Of a stretch of 64,000 nucleotides of DNA, positions 24,149 through 33,101 are shown piece by piece; position 1 is the stretch's first letter; each line of letters starts with the position of its first letter. Source of the DNA: an uncultured Oscillospiraceae bacterium (GTDB lineage Bacteria; Bacillota; Clostridia; Oscillospirales; Oscillospiraceae); assembly GCA_910587255.1 (NCBI GenBank), contig CAJUKT010000060.1:1-64000 (forward strand), given 5' to 3'. Below the pieces are notes generated by a model. That model was given only the letters and a program-made list of their open reading frames with translations, did not search any database and was not told where the DNA came from. A program made the translations under genes and the position numbers.

Positions 24149-25915
24149 ATGAGGATTCAGCATAACATCATGGCCATGAACGCGTATCGCAACTACACCA
24201 ACAACGTCTCCGCCATGAAAGCCAACCTGGAGAAGCTGTCCAGCGGCTACAAGATCAACCGCGCCGGTGACGACGCCGCCGGTCTGGCCATTTCCGAGAA
24301 GATGCGCGCTCAGATCACCGGCCTGGAGACTGCTCAGAAGAACGCCAAGGACGGCATCTCCCTGGTACAGACCGCCGAGGGCGCTCTGACTGAGGTTCAC
24401 GACATGCTCAACCGTATGGTGGAGCTGGCCACCCAGTCCGCCAACGGCACCTATGACAACACCACCGACCGCGCTCAGATGCAGAAGGAGCTGAACCAGC
24501 TGCGCTCCGAGATCAACCGCATCGCCGACTCCTCCAACTTCAACGGCATCAAGCTGTTCGACGGCTCCATGGAAGCCGACTCCGTGAAGTATGAAGTGGG
24601 CAGCAAGTCCGACTTGGCCATTCTGGCTACCGGCACCACGGCTATCGGGACGGCCGGCACCAACACCATCGTTCATGAAGACGGTCGGCAGGCCCAGAAG
24701 ACCAAGTTCGAGGTTGACCTGGAGAATATTTCCTTTACCACAACTGCCACCGGTAACCAGACTGTCACCGTCACGATCGGCACCGATACAGTTACTGCCT
24801 CTGTAGCCAACGGCGCGAACGGCGCGGATCTGGCCAAGTCCATTGTGGGTTCCACCGGCGAAAAAGAGGTTGCGATTGGCGGCGTGAGCTACACCGTGAC
24901 GAACGACGGCTCCAAGCTGGTGTTTGAGATGACCGACGCCGCTATGGACGCCTCTACTGTTAAGGCCAGCTTTACCGGCAACTTTGATGTTGCTGTGACC
25001 GGTGTGGGAGTCCAGGGCGGTACAGTCAACCTGGCTACCCAGAACATCACCGAGGGCGCGCCTAAGGCGGGCACCATCCTGGCCAATACCACCACCAACG
25101 CTGGCTTGACTGCAACCGATATTACCGATGGCAAGGCCATCACTATCGGTGACACCACCTACGTGTTTGCAAGCAAGAAGGAGACCCTGGACGCTGTTGC
25201 CGCCGCCGGCGACGGCTTCAAGGCCGTGGACATCAGCGACCTGGTGGATGACAACGGCGCTCTTGACAACAACAAGGCCGGCACTGGCGACGCCCTGTCC
25301 GAAGCCCTCAGCCGCCTGACTGTGGCCGCCAAGGACAACAAGATGTTCAGCGTGGGCCAGACTGACGATTACAAGCTGACCTTCCAGGAGCGGGAGGACT
25401 ATAACGGCAACGGTAAGGGCGGTCGGGCCGACCTGACCACCAAGGACGGCATCCAGAAGCAGATCCAGACCGGCACCTTCAACGCCATCAAGGTTGCGGC
25501 CAAGAACGGCACCGGCAAGGGCCTGACCCTCCAGATCGGAGACACCGCCGACAGCTTCAACCAGCTGAAGGTGAGCCTGCAGGATATGCACACCGACTCT
25601 CTGGGCATTGCCGACATCAGCATTGCCGACCAGGACAGCGCCGCCAAGGCTGTGGACGCCATCAAGGCCGCCATCAACCAGGTGTCCGACGTCCGCGGTA
25701 CTCTGGGCGCCACCCAGAACCGTCTGGACCACACCATCAACAACCTGTCCGTCATGACCGAGAACATCCAGGACGCCGAGTCCACCATCCGCGATGTGGA
25801 CGTGGCCGAGGAGATGATGGCGTACACCAAGAACAACATCCTGATCCAGTCCGCTCAGGCCATGCTGGCTCAGGCCAACCAGGTGCCTCAGGGCGTCCTC
25901 CAGCTCCTCCAGTAA
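24149..25915 (+). CDS. fliC: Flagellin
   Basis: A complete 588-residue flagellin, the filament subunit exported by the flagellar type III system. Conserved D0/D1 ends are intact: MRIQHNIMAMNAYRNYTN, LEKLSSGYKINRAGDDAAGLAISEKMRAQ at the start, and ENIQDAESTIRDVDVAEEMM ... QANQVPQGVLQLLQ at the end. The middle (about 180-470) is variable, Thr/Ser/Gly-rich and exposed, so it is the likely glycosylation region. AGGAGGAC precedes the ATG and overlaps GGA motifs. It heads a glycosylation island, like clostridial flagellins with adjacent glycosyltransferases. It appears to be cargo, not the host's main fliC, because no other flagellar gene is near. Confidence 0.95.
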   Translation: MRIQHNIMAMNAYRNYTNNVSAMKANLEKLSSGYKINRAGDDAAGLAISEKMRAQITGLETAQKNAKDGISLVQTAEGALTEVHDMLNRMVELATQSANGTYDNTTDRAQMQKELNQLRSEINRIADSSNFNGIKLFDGSMEADSVKYEVGSKSDLAILATGTTAIGTAGTNTIVHEDGRQAQKTKFEVDLENISFTTTATGNQTVTVTIGTDTVTASVANGANGADLAKSIVGSTGEKEVAIGGVSYTVTNDGSKLVFEMTDAAMDASTVKASFTGNFDVAVTGVGVQGGTVNLATQNITEGAPKAGTILANTTTNAGLTATDITDGKAITIGDTTYVFASKKETLDAVAAAGDGFKAVDISDLVDDNGALDNNKAGTGDALSEALSRLTVAAKDNKMFSVGQTDDYKLTFQEREDYNGNGKGGRADLTTKDGIQKQIQTGTFNAIKVAAKNGTGKGLTLQIGDTADSFNQLKVSLQDMHTDSLGIADISIADQDSAAKAVDAIKAAINQVSDVRGTLGATQNRLDHTINNLSVMTENIQDAESTIRDVDVAEEMMAYTKNNILIQSAQAMLAQANQVPQGVLQLLQ

Positions 25916-25959
25916 GAGGCTGTTTGACACCCAAAGCACCATCAGCCCAACGCGTCAAT

Positions 25960-25994
25960 ACGGGGGCGGGCTTTTGCCCGTCCCCGTTCTTTTA
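25960..25994 (+). terminator. Flagellin terminator
   Basis: Arms ACGGGGGCGGGC and GCCCGTCCCCGT with a TTTT loop, followed by TCTTTTA. 45 bases after the fliC stop. It separates high fliC expression from the glycosylation genes. Confidence 0.85.
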
Positions 25995-26067
25995 TGAGGC
26001 ATAGGGGAAAGCCGTTGAACGTCAGCGCCTTTCCCGTGTGGCTCAGAACAAAAAGGAGAGATTTGCC

Positions 26068-28215
26068 ATGTCAAAGCCTCTGCTGTCCATTGGCATCATT
26101 TTTAAAAACGAGATCCGCTGTCTGGAGCGGTGCTTGAAGTCCCTCCAGCCCCTGCGGGATGCCCTGCCATGCGAACTGGTCATGGCGGACACCGGCGCTA
26201 CAGATGGGAGCCGGGAGATCGCGGAGAAGTACGCGGACATTTTGTTTGACTTTCCCTGGATCAACGACTTCTCCGCTGCCCGCAACTCGGTGATGGACCG
26301 CTGCTCCGGCACATGGTACATGACCATCGACTGCGATGAGTGGGTGGATTCCAACATTGAGGGGTATATCAAATTTCTGACCACGGACAAGGAATTTGAC
26401 TTTGCCTCGGTCATCATCCGCAATTACAATACGCCGCAGCTGGACGCAGATGGAGGTTATTCCGACTTTCTGGCGGTGCGGCTGCTGCGCCTGTCTTCTG
26501 GTGTCCGGTACGAGGGCGCTATTCATGAGCATTGGCCCTATCAAGGTGATCTGCACACCATGCTCATCCGGGACGCGATCTTCCACCACGACGGATATGT
26601 GTATCAGAAAAAGGGGGATCAAAAGGAGAAGCAGGAGCGCAATATGGCGTTGCTGCGGGAGCAGTTGGAGCGTGAGCCGAACGATCTGATTATTTTGACC
26701 CAGTGCATCGAATCCGGCAGCGGTTTGCCGGAGCAGGAGGACTATCTGCGCCGGGCCATGGCCGGGGTGGAGGAAAAATGGTCACAGTGGGAGCTGTTCG
26801 GCCCGGTGATCTACCGCTATGCGCTGCGCTATGCCGTTGGGAAAAATTTGCCGGAGGCAGAGCAATGGCTTCAAACGGCAGAGGATATGTTCCCCAATTC
26901 TATTTTCGTCCGAGTTGAGATCGCCTATTTAGCGTTTGGGTTTTACTGGAATAAGGATGACTACGCCAAAAGTATTTACTGGGGGGAAAAATACATCCAG
27001 GGAGTGGACGATTACCACGCCGGGAAGTTTAACAGGGCCGATTTGCTGGCCAGCTCGCTATATAAAACTGAAGCGCGCAGCCAGCTCAGCGTGGCTTCAG
27101 TGCTGGCCTCAGGATATCTTCACGAGAAGGAGCCGGAGAAATGCCTGCGGCTGATGGAGACCTTCAACGGGCGGAAGCTGGACGCTAAGCAGGCGGGGGA
27201 TTGCGCGCGCAATCTCTGCAACCTGCACAGCCATTTCCAGGTGGACACCGCCCCTCTGCTGCTGCGGCTCTGGAAGGAGCTGAGCGAGCCGGTTCCTACC
27301 CAGGCCCAGGCGGACCAGCGCCGAGCCGGGTTCCTTCAGGTGGGCGCGGAGATGTTTGAAGGGGTGTTTATCCGCTCCGAGGAGACGGAGACAGATGTGG
27401 TTCGCCATGCCTACACTGCGTTTCTGCCGATGGCGGACGAGTGCGAACTGGGAATCGCGGCGCAGATGCTGGGAACAGAGGACGCATCCGCGCTGGAGGT
27501 GCTGCTGGGCAAGGTAAAGGAGCTGGAAAAGCTGCCCGGGCACGCGCTGGCCCACGCACTGCGGTATGGAGTGCGCTTTCCGGTCCAGAACCGCCCGCTG
27601 ACCATAGAGCGGATGGATATATTGGCCGGCGGCATTGCCCAAGATAGGGACGAACTGTACGGTTTGGTGCGGCAGGCAGGGGAGAAGAAGCTCCCTGACG
27701 GAATACAGGAGCTGGGTTGGGTCCGGGGACTGTGTATGGCGGCGCTGAAGATGTGCCCGTGGAAGGAGATTGACGGGGAGACCGGTCTGATGCTCTCCAG
27801 GGCCTTTGCGCGGGTGGAGCGGGCGTATCTGCCGGTGTGCTATGCGTCAGAGATTTTGAACCGGGAAAACCTGTTTCTGCTGCCGCCTCTGCACCGCTTT
27901 GGGTTTTACTGTGCCCAGGCGTTCGATGCCCTGGACGGCGGGTATGCGGCAGGCTATGTGCGTCTGCTGAGGGAGGGGCTGGCCGTCTGTGAAGGTGTGA
28001 AGGACATGGTGGAATTCTTAATCAATAACACCCCGGAGCTGAAGAACCCCTCTGAGGAATTGAGGTCCATGGCGGAGCAGATCCGGGCAGTTTTGAGCAA
28101 GTTCTCTCCACAGGATCCGGCGGTTCAGGCGCTGAAGCAGAGCGAGGCCTATCAGAAGGTGGCGTATTTGATTGAGGGGATCGCGCCCCCGGTTACTGGT
28201 GGGCAGATGCAATAA
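26068..28215 (+). CDS. GT2 glycosyltransferase with TPR-like tail (flagellin modification)
   Basis: A 715-residue protein. Residues 1-230 are a GT2 domain (SIGIIFKNEIRCLERCLKSL, VMADTGATDGSREIAEKYAD, DCDEWVD as the DxD-type metal site). The remaining 480 residues are helical repeats of the TPR kind. AAAAGGAGAG precedes the ATG. This GT2-TPR layout next to fliC is the same as the flagellin transferases beside fliC in Clostridioides. It probably adds the first sugar to the filament. Confidence 0.82.
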   Translation: MSKPLLSIGIIFKNEIRCLERCLKSLQPLRDALPCELVMADTGATDGSREIAEKYADILFDFPWINDFSAARNSVMDRCSGTWYMTIDCDEWVDSNIEGYIKFLTTDKEFDFASVIIRNYNTPQLDADGGYSDFLAVRLLRLSSGVRYEGAIHEHWPYQGDLHTMLIRDAIFHHDGYVYQKKGDQKEKQERNMALLREQLEREPNDLIILTQCIESGSGLPEQEDYLRRAMAGVEEKWSQWELFGPVIYRYALRYAVGKNLPEAEQWLQTAEDMFPNSIFVRVEIAYLAFGFYWNKDDYAKSIYWGEKYIQGVDDYHAGKFNRADLLASSLYKTEARSQLSVASVLASGYLHEKEPEKCLRLMETFNGRKLDAKQAGDCARNLCNLHSHFQVDTAPLLLRLWKELSEPVPTQAQADQRRAGFLQVGAEMFEGVFIRSEETETDVVRHAYTAFLPMADECELGIAAQMLGTEDASALEVLLGKVKELEKLPGHALAHALRYGVRFPVQNRPLTIERMDILAGGIAQDRDELYGLVRQAGEKKLPDGIQELGWVRGLCMAALKMCPWKEIDGETGLMLSRAFARVERAYLPVCYASEILNRENLFLLPPLHRFGFYCAQAFDALDGGYAAGYVRLLREGLAVCEGVKDMVEFLINNTPELKNPSEELRSMAEQIRAVLSKFSPQDPAVQALKQSEAYQKVAYLIEGIAPPVTGGQMQ

Positions 28216-28261
28216 AGCGTGTGCTGAAAAGAAGATATGATGCGGCAAGGAGTGGGGATAA

Positions 28262-29305
28262 ATGTTGAATTTTTATCGGGGCAGACGGGTCTTTGTAACC
28301 GGGCACACGGGATTTAAGGGGTCCTGGCTGTGTACCATTTTGGAGATGGCCGGGGCTGAGGTGACTGGCTATGCTCTTGCGCCTGCCTCGCCCAGCCTGT
28401 GCGAGCTCATTGGACCGGGGGAGCGGACGAACTCTGTTTATGGGGACCTCCGGGATCTGGACAGTCTTTGGGCGGCTTTTGAACGGGCACAGCCGGAGAT
28501 TGTGTTCCATCTTGCCGCCCAGCCAATTGTCCGGGAGAGCTACCGCGACCCTGTGGGAACCTATTCCACCAATGTGATGGGGACAGTGCATATTTTGGAG
28601 TGCGTCCGCCGGAGCAGCTGTGTCAAAAGTTTTGTAAACATTACGACAGATAAAGTATATGAAAATCGCCGGTGGCCTTGGGGCTACCGGGAGACAGACC
28701 GCTTGGATGGGTTTGATCCCTATTCCAACTCCAAATCCTGTTCGGAACTGGTAACGGACAGCTATCGGGACAGTTTTCTGAAGGCCCAAGGGGTGGCGGT
28801 CAGCACCGCCCGGGCGGGGAATGTGATCGGCGGCGGGGATTTTGCCGCGGACCGAATTATTCCCGACTGCGTCTGCGCCGTTCAGAATGGAGAACCCATC
28901 CAACTGCGCAATCCCAGTTCGGTCCGGCCATATCAGCATATGCTGGACCCGCTGTCGGCCTACCTGCTGATCGCCCAGAAGCAATACGAGGATTTCGGCT
29001 TGGCGGGCAGCTATAATGTGGGGCCGGACAGCTGCGACTGTTTGACTACGGGGCAGCTGGCGGACCTATTCTGCAAAGCCTGGGGTGAGCCCGCCCGATG
29101 GGAATGCGTTGGGCACAGCGGCCCCCATGAAGATGCGATCCTGAAGCTGGACTGCGCGAAGATACGCGCGGTGCTGGGCTGGCAGCCCAAGTGGCACGCG
29201 GAGCGGGCAGTTGCGGAGACGGTGGCCTGGGCCAAGGCGTGGCTGAGCAAACAAGATTTGATGCAGTGTATGACGGCGCAGATCCAGGCATTCTTTAATG
29301 AATAA
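28262..29305 (+). CDS. rfbG: CDP-glucose 4,6-dehydratase
   Basis: A 347-residue short-chain dehydratase that makes CDP-4-keto-6-deoxyglucose. It shows VFVTGHTGFKGSWL (NAD loop), HLAAQPIVRESY, ITTDKVYENRRWPWGYRE and DPYSNSKSCSELV, where the YxxxK catalytic pair is Tyr and Lys. These are diagnostic of RfbG rather than dTDP-glucose dehydratase. AAGGAG lies before the ATG. Its substrate maker, rfbF, is 6 kb downstream in the same island. Confidence 0.93.
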   Translation: MLNFYRGRRVFVTGHTGFKGSWLCTILEMAGAEVTGYALAPASPSLCELIGPGERTNSVYGDLRDLDSLWAAFERAQPEIVFHLAAQPIVRESYRDPVGTYSTNVMGTVHILECVRRSSCVKSFVNITTDKVYENRRWPWGYRETDRLDGFDPYSNSKSCSELVTDSYRDSFLKAQGVAVSTARAGNVIGGGDFAADRIIPDCVCAVQNGEPIQLRNPSSVRPYQHMLDPLSAYLLIAQKQYEDFGLAGSYNVGPDSCDCLTTGQLADLFCKAWGEPARWECVGHSGPHEDAILKLDCAKIRAVLGWQPKWHAERAVAETVAWAKAWLSKQDLMQCMTAQIQAFFNE

Positions 29306-29349
29306 ATCATGCAGGGCCGTTGTCAAAATAAAATTCAGGAGAAATTCAA

Positions 29350-30528
29350 ATGGATATATATTGCCCTTGCTGTGGAGCGAAAACAGGGCGTCTTTTATGT
29401 CAGGTTAGCTCTATTCCCGTGATGGTAAACCAATTGTGCAGGACCGAAAGCGAGGCGAAAGCGGTTTCCCGGGGCGATATCTCCCTGGTGCGCTGCGAGG
29501 AATGCGGGACGGTCTGGAATTGCAGCTATCACCCGGAGGAATTGTCTTACGACGCCAAATATGATAATTCTCAAGACCTGGGGCGGGAATATCTGGCGCA
29601 TTTTAGGCGGATGGTTGACTTTTTAAGCTCCAACGTGGAGCTGAAGGGGAGCAAGGTTCTGGAAATTGGCTGCGGGAAAGGGCTTTTTTTGACTTCCCTG
29701 GCAAAAGAAGCCGGATGCTTGGCCTGCGGAGTTGACCCCAGCTATTTGGGGGAAGAAAAAAGTGCGGATGGATTGTGCACTTTTCTCAAGAAAGCATATG
29801 ACCAGGAGCTGGCGCGAGCTCTGGGGGAGGGGGCCTTTGACTGCATCATCATGCGGCAGGTATTCGACCAATTGCCGAACCCCAGGGAGATGATGCAAAC
29901 GATTGCCTCTAACCTCCGAGACGGCGGGTACCTGTATGTGGAAGGGCTGGAGTTCCAGAACCTGCTGAATCAGCGGTCCATCTTGGATTTGAGTTATGAG
30001 CGGTATACGTACTTTACTGTTGAATCGCTCCGGCGATTCATGTTCGATGCAGGCATCGAACAAATAGCGTTTACCGATAGTTTTCAGGGGCAGTACATGG
30101 CGGTGCTTGGCCGGAAAAATGCGAAGGGCGCTGTCCCTGCCGGCTGTGGATACCGCGCCCAGGAGGCGTCCCGGCCATGGGTTACAGAGCAGGATTTGCG
30201 GCGGGCTGGGGAGAGGCTGGCAGAGCTGGGGAGAGAGGGGAACGTTGCGCTCTGGGGGGCCGCAAACCGGGGCGTTATGTTCTGCAACCTGCTTGACAGG
30301 GAGGGCGCGTTGATTGACTGCGTCGTTGACATCCTGCCCGCCAAACAGGGAGGATTCCTGCCGGGGAGCGGGCACCCGATTATAGCGCCCGAGGAACTGG
30401 AAGCCCACGGGGTCAGCTGGGTGATTGCGGCGAACAGAAATTATGAGCAGGAGATCAAAACGCGTCTGCGGGATATGGGAAGCAGGGCGGGCGTCTTGAC
30501 TGCCGAGGAGATTTTGGGACTGGATTGA
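29350..30528 (+). CDS. Sugar C-methyltransferase
   Basis: A 392-residue protein with the layout of sugar C-methyltransferases such as those for branched deoxysugars: an N-terminal zinc site (CPCCGAKTGRLLCQ; CEECGTVWNCSYHPE), a SAM core (VLEIGCGKGLFLTSLA) and a C-terminal Rossmann-like domain (LWGAANRGVMFCNLL ... VVDILPAKQGGFLPGSGHPI). It likely methylates carbon on a CDP-4-keto-6-deoxysugar made by rfbG. It overlaps the next open frame only outside its real start. Confidence 0.82.
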   Translation: MDIYCPCCGAKTGRLLCQVSSIPVMVNQLCRTESEAKAVSRGDISLVRCEECGTVWNCSYHPEELSYDAKYDNSQDLGREYLAHFRRMVDFLSSNVELKGSKVLEIGCGKGLFLTSLAKEAGCLACGVDPSYLGEEKSADGLCTFLKKAYDQELARALGEGAFDCIIMRQVFDQLPNPREMMQTIASNLRDGGYLYVEGLEFQNLLNQRSILDLSYERYTYFTVESLRRFMFDAGIEQIAFTDSFQGQYMAVLGRKNAKGAVPAGCGYRAQEASRPWVTEQDLRRAGERLAELGREGNVALWGAANRGVMFCNLLDREGALIDCVVDILPAKQGGFLPGSGHPIIAPEELEAHGVSWVIAANRNYEQEIKTRLRDMGSRAGVLTAEEILGLD

Positions 30529-30548
30529 CAAGCTGGGAGGCGGCTTTT

Positions 30549-32057
30549 ATGGAAGAAAATGGGCAGATGCGAGTGGTGGATACAGATCATTTGACGCCGC
30601 CGACGGCGTCAAATGATCTGTATGCCTCCCGCAAAAGCGTGTACGACCGGCTGCTGAGCGGTATGCCGGAGGTGACGGTCTGCGTCCTGGCATACAACCG
30701 GCTGGAAAAGACGCGGCGCTGTGTGGAGTCCATCTTGAAGTATACCCAAGGCATTACCTACGAACTGCTTTTGGTGGATAACGGCTCGGAGGACGGCACG
30801 CTGGAGTATTTTCAGTCGATCCAATATCCAAACAAGAAGATCCTCCATATCACGAAAAATTTGGGGGCCCTGTATGCCACAAACCTTGCCATGCGGTCGT
30901 TCTCCGGGCGGTACTTTGCGCTGGTGATCAATGACGCGGTCGTCACGAAAAACTGGCTGTCCAACCTGCTGCGGTGTTTTGAATCTGATCCGAGGATCGG
31001 CATGGTCACGCCGGGCGCGTCCAACGTCAGCAATTTGCAGGAGATTCCCCTTTCGTTTTCCTCCTATGAGGAGATGCAGAGGAAGGCGGCGGTTTATAAC
31101 CAAAGCGACCCGAGGAAGTGGGAGCAGCGCGTCCGGCTGGTGGCGATCATCTACCTGCTGAAGCGGGAGGTGGTGGATCTGATCGGGCTTGACGACCCCG
31201 GATTCTTCCACGACTTTGAGGAGGATGACCTCAGTGCGCGGGTCCGCAGGGCGGGCTATAAGCTGATGGTGTGCATGGATACGTTTATCCACCATGACCA
31301 CGATTTCCGGCACGGGGAGGATAAGGACCAGGCCCAGTTCCAAGCCTCCATTGAGGCGGGCCGCAAAAATTTCATGGACAAGTACCATGGGCTGGACAGC
31401 TGGTCGGATATGTCCAACTATGAGGTGTATTTGAACATAGGCGCCGTGCAGGCGGGGCGGGCGTCCGCGCCTGAAATTTTGGGCGTGGACGTGATGTGCG
31501 GCATGCCCATCCTGCAAATCAAGAACGAGCTGCGGCGCAAGGGGGTATTGGAGGCCGGGACATCCGCCTTTACCACACAGGCAAAGCATTACTGCGATTT
31601 GCAGACGGTCTGCGACCATGTGGCCTGCGACCGGATAGAGCGGTTGGCGGACTTTTTGGAAAACAGGCGGTTTGATTACATCGTATTGGGGAACGCCGTC
31701 AATACCTATGGGGAGATCCCCCGCCTGCTGCGGCTCCTGCTGGGGGCGCTGCGTCCCTCCGGGACGTTGTTCCTGAAGCTGCGCAACAGTTTGGACATCA
31801 CTACTTATCTCTCCATGATGGGGCGGAGCTTCCAGCTGGATGAATTTGTCTCCCTGATCAGCATGGAGCAGTTCAACCAGATCCTTGAGCTCCTGGAGGT
31901 CAAGACGTGCCGGATTACCCGCATCCCCCATGAGATGGACAGGAAGTCCCAAGAGATGCTCCGGGCGGCGCTGGAAAACAGCGGGCTGGCGTCGGATGTC
32001 CAGGCGGCCATGGACCGGCTGCTGACCCGTGAATACGGCTATTGCATGACCAAATAA
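30549..32057 (+). CDS. GT2 glycosyltransferase fused to methyltransferase-like domain
   Basis: A 502-residue protein. The N-terminal half is GT2 (VTVCVLAYNRLEKTRRCVESIL, LLVDNGSEDGTLEYF, FFHDFEEDDLSARVRRAGYK). The C-terminal part (about 310-460) has methyltransferase-like features (GVDVMCGMPILQI, YIVLGNAVNTYGEIPRLLRLLL, SGTLFLKLRN) without a clear glycine-rich loop, so it may be inactive. ATG at 30549 has GGGAGG upstream. It probably extends the flagellin glycan. Confidence 0.7.
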   Translation: MEENGQMRVVDTDHLTPPTASNDLYASRKSVYDRLLSGMPEVTVCVLAYNRLEKTRRCVESILKYTQGITYELLLVDNGSEDGTLEYFQSIQYPNKKILHITKNLGALYATNLAMRSFSGRYFALVINDAVVTKNWLSNLLRCFESDPRIGMVTPGASNVSNLQEIPLSFSSYEEMQRKAAVYNQSDPRKWEQRVRLVAIIYLLKREVVDLIGLDDPGFFHDFEEDDLSARVRRAGYKLMVCMDTFIHHDHDFRHGEDKDQAQFQASIEAGRKNFMDKYHGLDSWSDMSNYEVYLNIGAVQAGRASAPEILGVDVMCGMPILQIKNELRRKGVLEAGTSAFTTQAKHYCDLQTVCDHVACDRIERLADFLENRRFDYIVLGNAVNTYGEIPRLLRLLLGALRPSGTLFLKLRNSLDITTYLSMMGRSFQLDEFVSLISMEQFNQILELLEVKTCRITRIPHEMDRKSQEMLRAALENSGLASDVQAAMDRLLTREYGYCMTK

Positions 32058-32071
32058 GGGGGATTGTTAAA

Positions 32072-33085
32072 ATGTCGAAATTTCTCACGCCGGAGGACTG
32101 CAACCGGAAGCGGGAGCGCCTTCATGAAGTCCTCCCCCTGGTAAACGGGCCGTTCTGTATCCGTTTCATGGTGACAAATATCTGCAATTTCAGGTGCTAC
32201 TACTGCCGTCAGGCCGAGGACGCGGAGCACCGGGAGAAGATCGGGCTGGACCGCGGGGTCATGAGCTTCGACGATTTTAAGCGGTGCATCGACCATTTGG
32301 AGGGATTTGAGCGGTTCAAGGTGTTCAACTTCACCGGCGGCGGCGAACCGCTGACCCATAGGGACATCGCCCGCATGGTGGAGTACGTTAAGAAAAAGGA
32401 TTTAACACAGTCCATTGAGATTACCACCAACGCGGCCCTGCTGACGCACGAGATGAGCGAGGCGCTGCTTTCCGCGGGGGTGGACCGGATCAAGGTGTCC
32501 CTGCAGGGGAGGTCCAGCCGGGAGTACCAGGAGACCTGCGGCGTTGCCGTGGACTATGAGCGGTTTAAAGAGCAGCTGTGTTATTTCCGCGACCAAAAGG
32601 GCCCGGGGGTGGTGCTGTTCGCGAAAATCATTGACGAGATGGTGCCGACGCCGGAGGCGAGGCAGAGCTTCATCGAGGAATATAGGGATATTGTAGACGA
32701 GTACGAAATTGAGTGCCTTTACCCGACCCCTGCGGCAGAGGCGGAAAAGAAGCTGGACTACGGCAGCACCCTGTATGGGAATGTTGTGAACCGCTACAAT
32801 GTCTGCCCCCAGCCTTTCTATTCCGCGACGGTGTTCCCTAATGGGTATGCCTATCCATGCTGTTTACTGCCGAACCCCGCCCCGCTGTGCAATTTGGTGA
32901 CAGAACGGCTGGCGGATCACTGGCACGGCGCAAAACATAGGGAGCTGCTGCTGGGCCTGCTGCGGGGCGAGCGGGGACAGATCCCGGTGTGCGCGGACTG
33001 CACGCTGTTCAGCTATGTCAGCGCGCCGAACGACAACCTTGACCCGTATGCGGCGGAGCTGCTGAAAAAATATGAAAATCTGTGA
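32072..33085 (+). CDS. Radical SAM enzyme with SPASM-like C-terminus
   Basis: A 337-residue radical SAM protein. CNFRCYYC gives the 4Fe-4S CxxxCxxC site, followed by FTGGGEPLTH and the ITTNAALLTH strand. The C-terminal Cys cluster (VCPQPFYSATVFPNGYAYPCC ... VCADC) is SPASM-like, binding extra iron-sulphur clusters. It could modify the glycan sugar or a flagellin side chain. GGGGGA lies before the ATG. Substrate unknown. Confidence 0.8.
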   Translation: MSKFLTPEDCNRKRERLHEVLPLVNGPFCIRFMVTNICNFRCYYCRQAEDAEHREKIGLDRGVMSFDDFKRCIDHLEGFERFKVFNFTGGGEPLTHRDIARMVEYVKKKDLTQSIEITTNAALLTHEMSEALLSAGVDRIKVSLQGRSSREYQETCGVAVDYERFKEQLCYFRDQKGPGVVLFAKIIDEMVPTPEARQSFIEEYRDIVDEYEIECLYPTPAAEAEKKLDYGSTLYGNVVNRYNVCPQPFYSATVFPNGYAYPCCLLPNPAPLCNLVTERLADHWHGAKHRELLLGLLRGERGQIPVCADCTLFSYVSAPNDNLDPYAAELLKKYENL

Positions 33086-33101
33086 CCAATGAGGGGTGTC
33101 T

